Origin: Chitinophagaceae bacterium
GTDB taxonomy: Bacteria; Bacteroidota; Bacteroidia; Chitinophagales; Chitinophagaceae
Assembly: GCA_023957575.1 (NCBI GenBank)
Contig: JAMLGU010000001.1
Span: forward strand, 496,001-560,000
Length of the DNA stretch: 64,000 nt
Direction: 5' to 3'
Shown: positions 7,959-16,770 of the stretch, piece after piece
Layout: each line of letters opens with the position of its first letter
How positions within the stretch are numbered: position 1 is the stretch's first letter
Program-made: the position numbers and the translations under genes
The notes under the pieces: model-generated
What the model was told of the DNA's origin: nothing
The model's database searches: none
The model's input: only the letters and a program-made list of their open reading frames with translations

Positions 7959-8186
7959 TGTTTGTCCTTTTTAAATTTTTGAAAATTATAATTTGGTATT
8001 TATACTGCATTTGAAAAAGGGTAACCCGATTATTTTTTATTTTTTTAAAAAATTTTTCTATTATAATGTAAACGGCTGATATATAGTGATTTATGAAGGG
8101 AAAAAAATTAAAGAAATTTTTCTTCTGGTTTGTAAATTGCCAAAAAATACGAGTTTCAACACCTAACAAACGTTAGGAAAATCTTG

Positions 8187-8657
8187 CTATCGCACAGGAT
8201 TTTCTACAAGTAATTGTCTGAATTTTTGTCCGGTTTCTACTTCCGGGCTACCGGTGAGGTCTGCCAGCGTTATTTGCACTAATAGTTTATCCATAGTTAG
8301 TTGAATAATCGTCCAAAGCGCTCTCGCCGAACAATCTACCGAGTGGGTACAAAAACGCATATTTCCTGATGGATCGCCACAGAAGGATATTTCAAATAAT
8401 CGACCGCCTAATGCGTCTAATACATCTTTTATAATAATTTCATTCGCTGGTTTTGCCAGCACATAACCTCCTTTGTTTCCCGGTGTGCTGTTTATCAGCT
8501 CTGCCATACGAAGAATGCGGCACAACTTAGCCACATAGTGGCTGCTAAGTCCTTCCGATTCACTCAATTGAGGAATACTAAGGCCTTCGGCATCCTGATT
8601 GCCGGCCAGGCGAATGAGTATTCTCAATCCATATTCTTCCTGTGCTGTAATCTTCAT
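8187..8657 (-). CDS. Rrf2-family regulator with three cysteines (IscR/SufR-like)
   Basis: A 156-residue Rrf2-type winged-helix protein: the start MKITAQEEYGLRILIRLA and the helix LSESEGLSSHYVAKLCRIL are standard for the family, as is GGYVLAKPANEI after the wing. Cys93, Cys103 and Cys109 stand in the cluster-binding loop, close to the Cys-X5-Cys-X5-Cys layout of IscR though the first spacing is longer (nine residues). It lies at the 3' end of the suf cluster, 81 bases after the DUF59 gene, and is probably its iron-sulphur-responsive regulator. A perfect inverted repeat in front of sufB is a candidate operator. Confidence 0.85.
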   Translation of the reverse strand: MKITAQEEYGLRILIRLAGNQDAEGLSIPQLSESEGLSSHYVAKLCRILRMAELINSTPGNKGGYVLAKPANEIIIKDVLDALGGRLFEISFCGDPSGNMRFCTHSVDCSARALWTIIQLTMDKLLVQITLADLTGSPEVETGQKFRQLLVENPVR

Positions 8658-8738
8658 ATATTCTTTACCTTTTTGAAAAAAAGGGAAAAGGCTGTTTTTT
8701 TATCCAATCAAGTACTTAACTGTATGTTTATCAATAAA

Positions 8739-9050
8739 TTATAGAAATCCAAGTTCTAACTGGGCAGCTTCGCTCATCATGCTTTTGTCCCAAGGCGGAT
8801 TCCAGGTAACTATAACATCCACATCATTTACGCCTTCAATAGCACGTATTTTTTGGTCAACTTCTACCGGTAAAGACTGTGCCACAGGGCACGAAGGAGC
8901 TGTTAAAGTCATTACTACCTGCACGTTGTTGATGGGTAGAATTTCTACTTTATAAATCAATCCCAACTCCCAAATATTTACCGGAAGCTCAGGATCAAAA
9001 ATGGTCTGAATTTCTTTTATTACCTTTTCTCTTAATTCGTCATTCATCAT
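8739..9050 (-). CDS. DUF59/MIP18-family iron-sulphur assembly protein (SufT-like)
   Basis: A 103-residue single-domain protein of the MIP18/PaaD-like family: IQTIFDPELPVNIWELGLIY at the N-terminus and LTAPSCPVAQSLPVEV in the middle, the latter holding the conserved Cys. These proteins help mature or deliver Fe-S clusters and are regular members of suf operons in Bacteroidota and Firmicutes. It lies between sufE and the Rrf2 gene in the same orientation. Two consecutive Met codons open the frame; either could be used. Confidence 0.85.
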   Translation of the reverse strand: MMNDELREKVIKEIQTIFDPELPVNIWELGLIYKVEILPINNVQVVMTLTAPSCPVAQSLPVEVDQKIRAIEGVNDVDVIVTWNPPWDKSMMSEAAQLELGFL

Positions 9051-9090
9051 GATTCAACGCTTTAATTTAACGCAAATAACTGTTAATCAA

Positions 9091-9110
9091 TAATCTGCAA
9101 TCTGTAATTA
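9091..9110. repeat. AATCTG-type repeat overlapping the sufE stop codon
   Basis: The 20-base sequence TAATCTGCAATCTGTAATTA holds two AATCTG hexamers and covers the sufE stop codon. Read on the opposite strand it matches the heptamer array at 13040-13067 between sufC and the four-helix-bundle gene. The two copies are therefore inverted relative to each other. Confidence 0.6.
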
Positions 9111-9545
9111 AATCTGATTTACCGCTTTAAATGCGATTGAATAATTTTTCATTTGTTTTACCATTGCCAATAGACCATTAGCCCGGGTCTGTGCCAAATG
9201 CGATCTCATTCCTATTTTGTCAATAAATTCCAGATCGGCGCTGATAATATCTTCGGCAGGCTGCCCCGAAAGCACTTTAATCAACATACTGATTAACCCT
9301 TTTACTATGATGGCATCACTATCGGCATAATAAAATATTCTTCCGTCTTTGTGTTCGGCATGTAGCCAGACGGTTGATTGGCAGCCTTTTACGATATTTT
9401 CTGCCGTTTTATATTTTTCATCAAGCGGCTGTAATCTTTTGCCCAAGTCAATGATGTATTCATACTTCCCGTCCCAATCATCGAACAGTGAAAAATCTTC
9501 AACTATCTCGTTTTCAATCTCTTTTATTGTTTTAATATCATTCAT
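9108..9545 (-). CDS. sufE: SufE family sulphur acceptor
   Basis: The 145-residue protein has the SufE pattern: DFSLFDDWDGKYEYIIDLG, then LDEKYKTAENIVKGCQSTVW with the sulphur-accepting Cys55 in the KGCQS loop, and later ADSDAIIVKGLISMLIKVLSG. SufE takes persulphide from SufS and hands it to the SufBCD scaffold in the cytoplasm. It lies 41 bases downstream of sufS in the same orientation, in line with a common transcript. Length is as expected for the family. Confidence 0.93.
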   Translation of the reverse strand: MNDIKTIKEIENEIVEDFSLFDDWDGKYEYIIDLGKRLQPLDEKYKTAENIVKGCQSTVWLHAEHKDGRIFYYADSDAIIVKGLISMLIKVLSGQPAEDIISADLEFIDKIGMRSHLAQTRANGLLAMVKQMKNYSIAFKAVNQI

Positions 9546-9586
9546 ATTTTTAGGTTTCAGACCACTTAAATACCGGATAATTGATT

Positions 9587-10807
9587 TTAAACCAACAGTT
9601 TAACTGCTTTTTGTAAACCCTCAACCAGTTTATCTACTTCATCAATTGTATTATACACTGCAAAAGAAGCCCGCATTGTGCCCGGAATTTTATACAAATC
9701 CATTAATGGTTGTGCGCAATGATGCCCCGTGCGGATGGCAATTCCTTTGTTATCCAATAATATTCCTACGTCTTGCGGGTGCACTCCATCAATTACAAAG
9801 GAAATAACGCTGATTTTGTTTCTGGCGGTGCCAATAATTTTCAAACCATTTATCTGCAATAATTGTTCGGTGGCATAGCGGAGCAGCTCATCTTCATGTT
9901 TTCTTATATGTGCTTTGCCAATGGATTGAATATACTCCAAAGCCGCTTTGAAGGCAACTGTATCCCCGATATTGGGCGTGCCTGCCTCAAATTTGTAAGG
10001 AAGGTCGGCATAAGTTGTTTTGGGGAAGGTGCAGTCCTTAATCATTTCGCCGCCGCCGTGGAAAGGAGGCATTGACTCTAAAATCTCTTTTTTGCCGTAC
10101 AAAACACCAATGCCTGTAGGTCCGAACAGCTTGTGTGCCGAACAGGCAAAAAAATCGCAATTCAATTTTTGCACATCTATATCAAGGTGCATACTGGATT
10201 GAGCGCCGTCAATCAATACCTTAGCGCCTACTGCATGTGATTTATTGATAATTTCCTCCACCGGATTAATAGTTCCCATTGCATTGGAAACATGCACCAC
10301 AGAAACCAATTTAGTTTTTGGCGACAAAAGTTTGTCAAACTCCTCGATGATGATTTCGCCATGTTCATTGATCGGTATGATTTTCAGGGAAGCATTCTTT
10401 TCTTCGCACAGTATCTGCCAGGGAACAATATTGCTGTGATGCTCCATAGCCGAGATGATGATTTCATCGCCTTCTTTTATGTTTTGCCGGCCCCAGGTAT
10501 AGGCTACCAGATTGATACTTTCGGTGGTGCCTCTGGAAAAAATCACCTCTTCTCTGTGAGCCGAATTGATAAATTCTTTTACAGTATCTCTGGTAGCTTC
10601 AAAATCAGCAGTTGCCTCCTCAGCCAACGAGTGAATACCTCTGTGTACATTGGCATTGGTATTGGTGTAATAGTGCGTTAGTGCGTCTATTACGGCTTTG
10701 GGCTTTTGAGTGGTAGCCGCATTGTCAAGATATACTAAAGGATGTCCTTTCACCCTACGTTGAAGAATAGGAAAATCGGCACGGATATCGTCAATTGATT
10801 GAATCAT
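9587..10807 (-). CDS. sufS: SufS cysteine desulfurase (type II)
   Basis: A 406-residue PLP enzyme. NAATTQKPKAVIDAL near the start, MEHHSNIVPWQ in the middle, the PLP lysine in CSAHKLFGPTGIG, and the catalytic Cys364 in RTGHHCAQP mark the SufS group. It releases sulphur from cysteine as a persulphide that SufE collects. It lies between sufD and sufE, with 99 bases of AT-rich sequence separating it from sufD. The window holds a second desulfurase of type I at about 30.3-31.4 kb, which is probably used for other sulphur transfers. Confidence 0.95.
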   Translation of the reverse strand: MIQSIDDIRADFPILQRRVKGHPLVYLDNAATTQKPKAVIDALTHYYTNTNANVHRGIHSLAEEATADFEATRDTVKEFINSAHREEVIFSRGTTESINLVAYTWGRQNIKEGDEIIISAMEHHSNIVPWQILCEEKNASLKIIPINEHGEIIIEEFDKLLSPKTKLVSVVHVSNAMGTINPVEEIINKSHAVGAKVLIDGAQSSMHLDIDVQKLNCDFFACSAHKLFGPTGIGVLYGKKEILESMPPFHGGGEMIKDCTFPKTTYADLPYKFEAGTPNIGDTVAFKAALEYIQSIGKAHIRKHEDELLRYATEQLLQINGLKIIGTARNKISVISFVIDGVHPQDVGILLDNKGIAIRTGHHCAQPLMDLYKIPGTMRASFAVYNTIDEVDKLVEGLQKAVKLLV

Positions 10808-10906
10808 ACGTTCCTGTATAAATGCCTATATAATTGGCTGATAATGAATATTCAGGAATATAAAAAACTATACTCCGGAATCATAAATATTAATATAAAG
10901 TTATTA

Positions 10907-12208
10907 TTACAGACTTAATTGCTTTTGCACTAATTCATCTACAAATAACCTGATTTCGCTGGGTTTGATTTTTTCTAAAATATCCAATGCAAAACCTTGT
11001 AGTAATAATGCCTTTGCTGTGTGGTCTGAAATACCTCTCGATTTCAGGTAGAATAATGCTTCTTCATCCAACTGACCTACGGTACAACCATGCGAACATT
11101 TTACGTCATCGGCAAAAATTTCCAATTGAGGTTTGGTGTTCACCGAAGCATTATCTGACAGCAAAATGTTTTTATTGCTCTGATAGGCATTTGTTTTCTG
11201 TGCAATCTGCCGTACAAAAATTTTCCCGTTAAAAACACCCGTTGAGTTGCCATCCAGAATACCTTTGTAAAGCTCATTACTTACACAATTTGGTTGACGA
11301 TTATCTACAACTGTATGATTATCAACATGAGTATGCCCTTTCTGCAAGTACAAGCCATACATATTGGATAAACTGTTGGGCGCGTCCATCACCATATTCA
11401 GGTTATTGCGCACCAATCCACCGCTCAGCGAAATAGTAATAACGTTTGCAATACTGGTTCCTACCTGGTTTACATGTGTGGTGCTCACAACGGTAGAGTT
11501 AGGTGCGTCATTCTGAATTTTATACAGCTCCAAAACAGCATCTTTTTCCACTGCCATTTCTATCACCTGATTAGTAAAACTTTCGTCGGAACCAATGGTG
11601 GCAAAGGTTTCCACCATCTGTACGTGTGCATTTTCGTCCACATGAACTAACACGCGCGGTTGTGCAAAAATATTTCCCGATCTGGCATCGGTAATGTTAT
11701 ACATGTAGATGGGATGCTTGGCTGTTCTTCCTTTTAAAACATGCACAAACACACCTTCCTGAATAAAGGCAGTATTTAAGGCATTGATGCCGTCTCTGTG
11801 GTAATCGGCGCTATGCCCCAGATGTTTTTCTACAATGGGTGCAAACTGATTGTGCGCAGCTTCCTGCAAAGGCATGATTTCCAACTCATCAGAGCGAAGC
11901 GTTGAAAACTCGGGATGGTAATGACCATTGATAAAGGTGATGACATTTGCATTATCATGCCCCGGCATTTTCAGATGCTGCAGGTCTTCTTTTGTAAAAT
12001 GTTGTTCTTTCAGATCGGTGGAGAACTGATAATCTTTTATAAAAAAATCATTGATTCTGGTATATTTCCATTCCTCATGTTTCACCGTAGGAATACCTTT
12101 CTGGCTAAACTCATTAAATGCTTCATCACGCATAGCCTTGATGTGTGTATCCACACTATCTGCCTGAAGCTGCTCGAATCTTTCTTTAAAATATGTAATC
12201 GTATTCAT
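10907..12208 (-). CDS. sufD: SufD, Fe-S scaffold component
   Basis: A 433-residue SufB/SufD-family protein with the C-terminal beta-helix core (KCSHGCTVGQLDEEALFYL and the SRGIS motif) shared by SufB and SufD. The N-terminal helical part contains KHEEWKYTRINDF, typical of SufD. It forms the SufB-C-D scaffold on which clusters are assembled. The gene lies 67 bases after sufC and is followed by sufS. In many Bacteroidota sufD stands in exactly this place. No anomaly in length or motif. Confidence 0.95.
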   Translation of the reverse strand: MNTITYFKERFEQLQADSVDTHIKAMRDEAFNEFSQKGIPTVKHEEWKYTRINDFFIKDYQFSTDLKEQHFTKEDLQHLKMPGHDNANVITFINGHYHPEFSTLRSDELEIMPLQEAAHNQFAPIVEKHLGHSADYHRDGINALNTAFIQEGVFVHVLKGRTAKHPIYMYNITDARSGNIFAQPRVLVHVDENAHVQMVETFATIGSDESFTNQVIEMAVEKDAVLELYKIQNDAPNSTVVSTTHVNQVGTSIANVITISLSGGLVRNNLNMVMDAPNSLSNMYGLYLQKGHTHVDNHTVVDNRQPNCVSNELYKGILDGNSTGVFNGKIFVRQIAQKTNAYQSNKNILLSDNASVNTKPQLEIFADDVKCSHGCTVGQLDEEALFYLKSRGISDHTAKALLLQGFALDILEKIKPSEIRLFVDELVQKQLSL

Positions 12209-12275
12209 GAATTCAATTTGATGATTTAAAAATGTTGAGTGTTAAAATATTGGTTTGCAGTAAAACCAATATTTG

Positions 12276-13028
12276 TTATACAGCTACTTCATTTTTAATG
12301 AAATCATATCCTTTCTTTTCTAATTCGAAGGCCAGTTCTTTGGTGCCTGATTTTACAATACGACCATCATAAAGTACATGAACAAAATCGGGAACGATAT
12401 ATTCCAGCAGGCGCTGATAATGCGTAATCACAAGGATAGCATTTTCGCTGCTGCGCAGTTGATTAACGCCATGAGCCACAATGCGTATGGCATCAATATC
12501 GAGGCCTGAATCTGTTTCGTCCAAAATGGCAAGTTTGGGTTCCAAAATAGCCAATTGAAAAATTTCATTCCTTTTCTTTTCACCACCCGAAAAGCCTTCA
12601 TTCAACGAGCGACTCAGCATGGACTGGTCAATTTCTACCAATTTCATTTTTTCTCTCATCAGTTTGAGGAAGGTAGCGGCATCCAACTCTTCTTGTCCGC
12701 GATATTTGCGTACTTCGTTCAAAGCCGTTTTCATAAAATTGGTCGTACTCAACCCCGGAATTTCTACCGGATATTGAAAACTCAGAAAAACACCTTCGCC
12801 GGCTCTTTCTTCGGGAGCCAGTTCCAGCAAATCTTTCCCTTCGAAAGAAACAGCGCCTTCAGTTACTTCATAATCCGGCTTACCGGCCAATACAGAGGCC
12901 AAGGTACTCTTACCCGAACCGTTAGGCCCCATGATGGCATGTACTTCACCCTTTTTTATTTCAAGGTCAATACCTTTCAATATGTCTTTTCCTTCAATTC
13001 CTGCGTGTAAATTTTTAATGCTTAACAT
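12276..13028 (-). CDS. sufC: SufC, ABC-type ATPase of the SUF complex
   Basis: The 250-residue protein carries Walker A GPNGSGKS at residues 34-41, the signature LNEGFSGGEKKRNEIFQLA, and Walker B LAILDETDSGLDIDA. These are all characteristic of SufC, a soluble ABC ATPase that drives conformational change in SufB-SufD. It is separated from sufB by a four-helix-bundle gene, whereas sufB and sufC are usually direct neighbours. The 56-base gap upstream of its start holds a short tandem repeat. Confidence 0.96.
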   Translation of the reverse strand: MLSIKNLHAGIEGKDILKGIDLEIKKGEVHAIMGPNGSGKSTLASVLAGKPDYEVTEGAVSFEGKDLLELAPEERAGEGVFLSFQYPVEIPGLSTTNFMKTALNEVRKYRGQEELDAATFLKLMREKMKLVEIDQSMLSRSLNEGFSGGEKKRNEIFQLAILEPKLAILDETDSGLDIDAIRIVAHGVNQLRSSENAILVITHYQRLLEYIVPDFVHVLYDGRIVKSGTKELAFELEKKGYDFIKNEVAV

Positions 13029-13039
13029 AACTCTTTTTA

Positions 13040-13067
13040 ATTACAGATTACAGATTACAGATTGCAG
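13040..13067. repeat. Four tandem ATTACAG heptamers between sufC and the four-helix-bundle gene
   Basis: Three perfect ATTACAG units (13040-13060) are followed by one variant ATTGCAG (13061-13067). Read on the minus strand this gives AATCTGCAATCTGTAATCTG, the inverted match to the repeat at 9091-9110. The array lies 11 bases upstream of the sufC start codon and so falls in its translation initiation region. Confidence 0.75.
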
Positions 13068-13084
13068 ATTTTCGACTACTAATT

Positions 13085-13459
13085 TTATTCTGTATTATAA
13101 CCTTTTAAATATTTTATAAAACCTGCCAACTGTTTACTCGTATTAATATATTTATCATTGACTTTTAAAAAATCGGTTTCAGATATATAGTTCAAAGATT
13201 TGGCAATCATCAACTGTGTTCTTACTTCCCCACAAGATCCTTTAGCTATTAACAGAAAATATAAAAACTGTCTTTTGCTATCTCTTTCAAAGCCTTCCGC
13301 AATATTGGAAGGAATTGATATTGCTGCTTTTCTAATCTGATCCCTCAAACTAAAATCTTTTGAAAATAGTTCAGTATTTGTTAGTTTATAAATATCCAAA
13401 CACAATGCAACACTTAATTTCCAAACCTCCAAATCCTCGTATCTGTCAATTTTAGCCAT
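13085..13459 (-). CDS. Four-helix-bundle protein (23S rRNA IVS-encoded/Avd-like family) inside the suf operon
   Basis: A 124-residue protein with the clear signature of this family: RYEDLEVWKLSVALCLDIYKL at the N-terminus, DQIRKAAISIPSNIAEGFER in the middle and a third segment QFLYFLLIAKGSCGEVRTQL. Members form pentamers of four-helix bundles; some are encoded in 23S rRNA intervening sequences, and others (Avd) act with diversity-generating reverse transcriptases. Most lone copies have no known role. Here it splits sufB from sufC, with short tandem repeats in both flanking gaps. No reverse transcriptase or variable repeat is nearby, so a diversity-generating element is not supported. Confidence 0.9.
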   Translation of the reverse strand: MAKIDRYEDLEVWKLSVALCLDIYKLTNTELFSKDFSLRDQIRKAAISIPSNIAEGFERDSKRQFLYFLLIAKGSCGEVRTQLMIAKSLNYISETDFLKVNDKYINTSKQLAGFIKYLKGYNTE

Positions 13460-13500
13460 TGGTGTGATAATTTTAAAAAGATAAGACCATTGAACAAAAA

Positions 13501-13530
13501 TTTGCCAATCTGAAATTTGCCAATCTGAAA
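13501..13530. repeat. Perfect 15-base tandem repeat between sufB and the four-helix-bundle gene
   Basis: TTTGCCAATCTGAAA occurs twice in direct tandem at 13501-13515 and 13516-13530, just upstream of the four-helix-bundle gene on the transcribed (minus) strand and 4 bases after the sufB stop region. It contains the same AATCTG core as the arrays on the other side of the gene, in opposite orientation. Confidence 0.8.
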
Positions 13531-13534
13531 TCTT

Positions 13535-15025
13535 TTATCCCACACTCCCCTCCAAGCTTACCTCCAACAACTTTTTGGCTTCTACTGCAAACTCCATGGG
13601 GAGATGGTCCATCACTTCTTTTGCAAAACCATTGATAATGAGCGCTACTGCTTTTTCGGTATCAATACCTCTTTGGTTACAATAAAATATCTGGTCTTCG
13701 CCAATTTTTGAGGTAGTGGCTTCATGCTCTACCACACCTGTTTTATTTTTTACTTCGATATATGGAAATGTATGAGCGCCGCACTTGTCGCCTAACAGCA
13801 ACGAGTCGCACTGGCTGAAATTGCGGGCGTTTTTTGCATTTTTGCCCACTCTTACCAATCCGCGATAGCTGTTTTGGCTGCGTCCGGCAGAAATACCTTT
13901 ACTCACCACGCGGCTGCGGGTATTTTTTCCAATGTGCAGCATCTTGGTGCCGGTATCAGCCTGTTGAAAATTATTGGTAACTGCTACTGAATAAAATTCA
14001 CCGGTCGAATTATCACCCTGCAATATTACGCTGGGGTACTTCCAGGTAATGGCCGAGCCGGTTTCTACCTGAGTCCACGATATTTTAGAGTGATGGCCTT
14101 TGCAAATACCTCTTTTTGTTACAAAATTGTAAATGCCGCCTTTGCCTTCTTTATCGCCCGGATACCAGTTTTGAACGGTGCTGTATTTCACCTCTGCATT
14201 ATCCATCGCAATGATTTCTACCACTGCGGCATGCAATTGGTTTTCGTCACGGCGGGGGGCAGTACAACCTTCTAAGTAGCTCACATAGCTGCCTTCATCG
14301 GCTACAATCAGCGTGCGCTCAAACTGGCCGGTATTTTCGGCATTGATACGGAAGTAGGTACTCAATTCCATCGGACAGCGAACTCCTTTCGGAATGTAGC
14401 AGAAAGAACCATCGCTGAAAACTGCCGAGTTCAATGCTGCATAAAAATTGTCGGTAGGAGGCACCACAGTACTCAGATATTGGCGCACCAGATCAGGATG
14501 TTCCTGAATGGCCTCGCTCATAGAGCAAAAAATGATTCCCAATTCTGCTAATTGTTTTTTAAAAGTAGTACCAATGGAGACACTGTCAATTACCGCATCT
14601 ACAGCCACGCCGGTAAGTCTTTTTTGCTCCTCAAGGGAAATACCCAATTTCTGGAATGTTTTTATCAGCTCGGGGTCCACCTCATCTAAACTCTTTGGTT
14701 TTTCTTTTTGTTTGGGAGCCGAGTAATAGATAACATCCTGAAAATCAATCTCAGGAATGACAAGGTTCGCCCATTGTGGCATCTCATTCATTTTTTGCCA
14801 CTGGGCAAATGCTTTCAGTCTGCGCTCCAGCATCCATTCCGGTTCATTCTTCTTGGCCGAAATAAACCGTACAATATCCTCGTTCAAGCCTTTGGGTGCC
14901 GATTCTGTTTCAATTTCGGTTACGAACCCGTATTTATATTCGCTATTTACATGATTCTCAATGGGATCGAACTCCACATCTGATTCTATTGCTTTACTGA
15001 CAATTTGGTCTGTTTCTAAACTCAT
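13535..15025 (-). CDS. sufB: SufB, Fe-S scaffold component
   Basis: The 496-residue product has all parts of Suf[21 protein letters not shown], the stretch [20 protein letters not shown] (scaffold beta-helix), [14 protein letters not shown], and the C-terminal [16 protein letters not shown]. It is the first gene of the operon and is preceded, at 17-38 bases before the ATG, by a perfect 8-base inverted repeat that may be a regulator site. SufB binds SufC and SufD and takes sulphur from SufE. Length is normal for SufB. Confidence 0.96.
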   Translation of the reverse strand: MSLETDQIVSKAIESDVEFDPIENHVNSEYKYGFVTEIETESAPKGLNEDIVRFISAKKNEPEWMLERRLKAFAQWQKMNEMPQWANLVIPEIDFQDVIYYSAPKQKEKPKSLDEVDPELIKTFQKLGISLEEQKRLTGVAVDAVIDSVSIGTTFKKQLAELGIIFCSMSEAIQEHPDLVRQYLSTVVPPTDNFYAALNSAVFSDGSFCYIPKGVRCPMELSTYFRINAENTGQFERTLIVADEGSYVSYLEGCTAPRRDENQLHAAVVEIIAMDNAEVKYSTVQNWYPGDKEGKGGIYNFVTKRGICKGHHSKISWTQVETGSAITWKYPSVILQGDNSTGEFYSVAVTNNFQQADTGTKMLHIGKNTRSRVVSKGISAGRSQNSYRGLVRVGKNAKNARNFSQCDSLLLGDKCGAHTFPYIEVKNKTGVVEHEATTSKIGEDQIFYCNQRGIDTEKAVALIINGFAKEVMDHLPMEFAVEAKKLLEVSLEGSVG

Positions 15026-15041
15026 TGCGCGAAGGTAAGCT

Positions 15042-15063
15042 ATTTATACAAAAAAGTATAAAT
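15042..15063. promoter_or_regulatory. Perfect inverted repeat upstream of sufB, candidate Rrf2 operator
   Basis: ATTTATAC at 15042-15049 and GTATAAAT at 15056-15063 are exact reverse complements around a spacer of six A residues. The ATAC...GTAT ends fit the general form of Rrf2-family sites. The element begins 17 bases upstream of the sufB start codon, where bound repressor would block transcription or early elongation. A cluster-responsive Rrf2 gene closes the same operon. Confidence 0.6.
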
Positions 15064-15159
15064 GAAAATAAAAGTTTTTTTTTGAACTTCTGTCAGTATC
15101 CATTAATGATATTCTTTATTGAAGGGAACTTGCAACTAAAATGAGGTTATGCAACTCAT

Positions 15160-15630
15160 TTACTTCTTAAAACCTGCCCTGATTTCATAAAGCTTATAAA
15201 TAAAGTCTTTCATGGGTTTTAGTTTTTCATTGTTCAGGTTATAAAATTTTATGCTGTGGCTGAATTTTCCCTGGCTGATGATAATCCTTTCATCCACGCC
15301 ATCAAAGCAAACGCCACACTCATCAAGATCAATTTCTTTAAACTTTTCAATATCCAAAAGAGCAATCAATTCGGCCCATTGCGTAGCATTAGTATTATTT
15401 GTGGTCAATTTGCCTTCATCGCTGCACGAAGACGGAAAATACGTATAATCTGTTTTTTTCTTATTGATAAAAAGCGAATCACCGGGGGCGCACCATCCGG
15501 CAGCGCTTTTTATACTGATATTTATTTTATCAATATCTGGATTAACATTCCAGGAATTAGCGTTTTTCTGGCATGAACTGATTGCTATAAAAATAAAAGC
15601 CAATAAAAAGGGTAAAAATAAAAATCGCAT
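15160..15630 (-). CDS. Hypothetical lipoprotein
   Basis: The 156-residue product starts with a lipoprotein signal (LLAFIFIAISSCQKN, Cys at residue 20). The remainder has paired cysteines, for example SCSDEGKLTTN and DECGVCFDG, a pattern seen in small secreted Bacteroidota proteins of unknown function. It probably faces the periplasm or outer surface. It is monocistronic, downstream of a long AT-rich region and convergent with nothing; sufB begins 135 bases further on in the same orientation but is transcribed away. No family recognised. Confidence 0.7.
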   Translation of the reverse strand: MRFLFLPFLLAFIFIAISSCQKNANSWNVNPDIDKINISIKSAAGWCAPGDSLFINKKKTDYTYFPSSCSDEGKLTTNNTNATQWAELIALLDIEKFKEIDLDECGVCFDGVDERIIISQGKFSHSIKFYNLNNEKLKPMKDFIYKLYEIRAGFKK

Positions 15631-16000
15631 TACAAATCTTTTAAAATATAACGTTGAAAAACGGCCTTTCGTAACAATTTAGAAAAAAAATATAAATAAT
15701 TCAGGCAAATTTCGAAAGCTAAGATATTTAAATGAATTTAGCCTCAAAAACTGACAAAAGATAATTAATCACCACTTTTATTATTGTACTTGCAAATCGA
15801 ACAAGGGAATAAGCATTCGGATTTCTTCTTTTGTAATTATGTTTTCAAAATGGAGGAGTGCCTTATTAAAAATGAAAAGAACAATTCTGGTTTGAGTACA
15901 ACGAAAAAATAATCAATTTTTCTTTTAACAATTTATTCAGTATCATTTAATTATAAGAATAAAACCTTACTTTTATATTTGTTGCATAAATTTGAAAGAA
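15631..16000. other. AT-rich intergenic region between divergent genes
   Basis: About 370 bases separating the lipoprotein gene (minus) from the response regulator gene (plus). It should hold promoters for both. The only clear element is a TATATTTG box at 15974-15981 for the response regulator. I see no ORF, structured RNA or repeat in the rest. Confidence 0.6.
15974..15981 (+). promoter_or_regulatory. Bacteroidota-type -7 promoter element before the response regulator
   Basis: TATATTTG matches the Bacteroidota -7 consensus TAnnTTTG exactly and lies 19 bases before the ATG at 16001. A convincing TTG element about 20 bases upstream was not found, so the -33 half is weak. Confidence 0.55.
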
Positions 16001-16699
16001 ATGGAAGCAAAAAAACCACATATCCTACTTTGCGAAGATGACCCCAATCTGGGCAATGTCCTCAAGAACTATTTGGAACTCAATGACTACGACGTTACAC
16101 TGGAGCGGGACGGCAGGTTGGGATTGGCAGCTTTTCAGCGCGAAAAATTTGACCTTTGTCTGTTAGACGTGATGATGCCAAATATGGACGGATTTACCCT
16201 CGGTGAAGAAATCAGGGATATTGACCCCGATGTTCCCCTGTTTTTTTTGAGCGCCAAAACCATGAAGGAAGATATCATTCAGGGATACAAATTGGGCGCC
16301 GACGACTATATTACCAAGCCTTTTGACAGCGAAGTGCTGCTTCTAAAAATCAAGGCAATTCTGAAAAGAAACGAAGAATTTAATAAAGAATCAGAAAATA
16401 AGGAATTTAATTTGGCAAGTTACCATTTTAATCCTAAATTGCGGCAGTTATCGCATGGTGGCATTACTCATGTACTTTCACCAAAGGAAAATGAGTTATT
16501 GAAAATGCTGGCAGAACATTTGAACGACTTACTACCGCGCGAACAGGCATTGAAGAAGATTTGGGGTAGCGATACTTATTTTAACGGAAGAAGCATGGAT
16601 GTTTATATTGCAAAACTCCGTAAGTATCTTAAAGATGACGAGAAGATAGAAATCGTAAATATTCATGGAAACGGTTTCAGGCTTGTGGTGCAGGATTAA
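16001..16699 (+). CDS. OmpR-family response regulator (RprY-like), orphan
   Basis: ATG 16001 is chosen over an in-frame TTG at 15992. The receiver domain (residues 7-120) has the acidic pair in LLCEDD, the phosphorylated Asp56 in LLDVMMP, and Lys106 in ITKPF. A C-terminal winged-helix domain follows with LSPKENELLKMLAEH and FNGRSMDVYIAKLRKYL. This is a two-component DNA-binding regulator of the OmpR/PhoB class, with good resemblance to RprY-like regulators. No histidine kinase gene is adjacent, so its partner lies elsewhere. A terminator follows directly, so it is monocistronic. Confidence 0.88.
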   Translation: MEAKKPHILLCEDDPNLGNVLKNYLELNDYDVTLERDGRLGLAAFQREKFDLCLLDVMMPNMDGFTLGEEIRDIDPDVPLFFLSAKTMKEDIIQGYKLGADDYITKPFDSEVLLLKIKAILKRNEEFNKESENKEFNLASYHFNPKLRQLSHGGITHVLSPKENELLKMLAEHLNDLLPREQALKKIWGSDTYFNGRSMDVYIAKLRKYLKDDEKIEIVNIHGNGFRLVVQD

Positions 16700-16736
16700 T
16701 CAACTTTTGGCTTAGGCTCAGATTGAGAAATAAATA

Positions 16737-16762
16737 AACCCGTTTGAGAAATCAAATGGGTT
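16737..16762. terminator. Bidirectional terminator between response regulator and ruvB
   Basis: AACCCGTTTGA (16737-16747) pairs with TCAAATGGGTT (16752-16762) with one wobble pair and a GAAA tetraloop, followed by TTCGTTTTTT. It serves the plus-strand regulator gene and, through the A-rich left side, probably also ruvB on the minus strand. Confidence 0.85.
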
Positions 16763-16770
16763 TTCGTTTT

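Noticed and set aside
10850..10881. Imperfect hairpin between sufS and sufD
   Set aside because: Two mismatches in the stem and no T tract; too weak to call a terminator or attenuator.
13085..13459. Diversity-generating retroelement, because the four-helix-bundle protein resembles Avd
   Set aside because: No reverse transcriptase, template repeat or variable repeat is found around it.
13501..13530. CRISPR-like repeats at the suf operon
   Set aside because: Only two units in direct tandem with no spacers, and no cas genes in the window.
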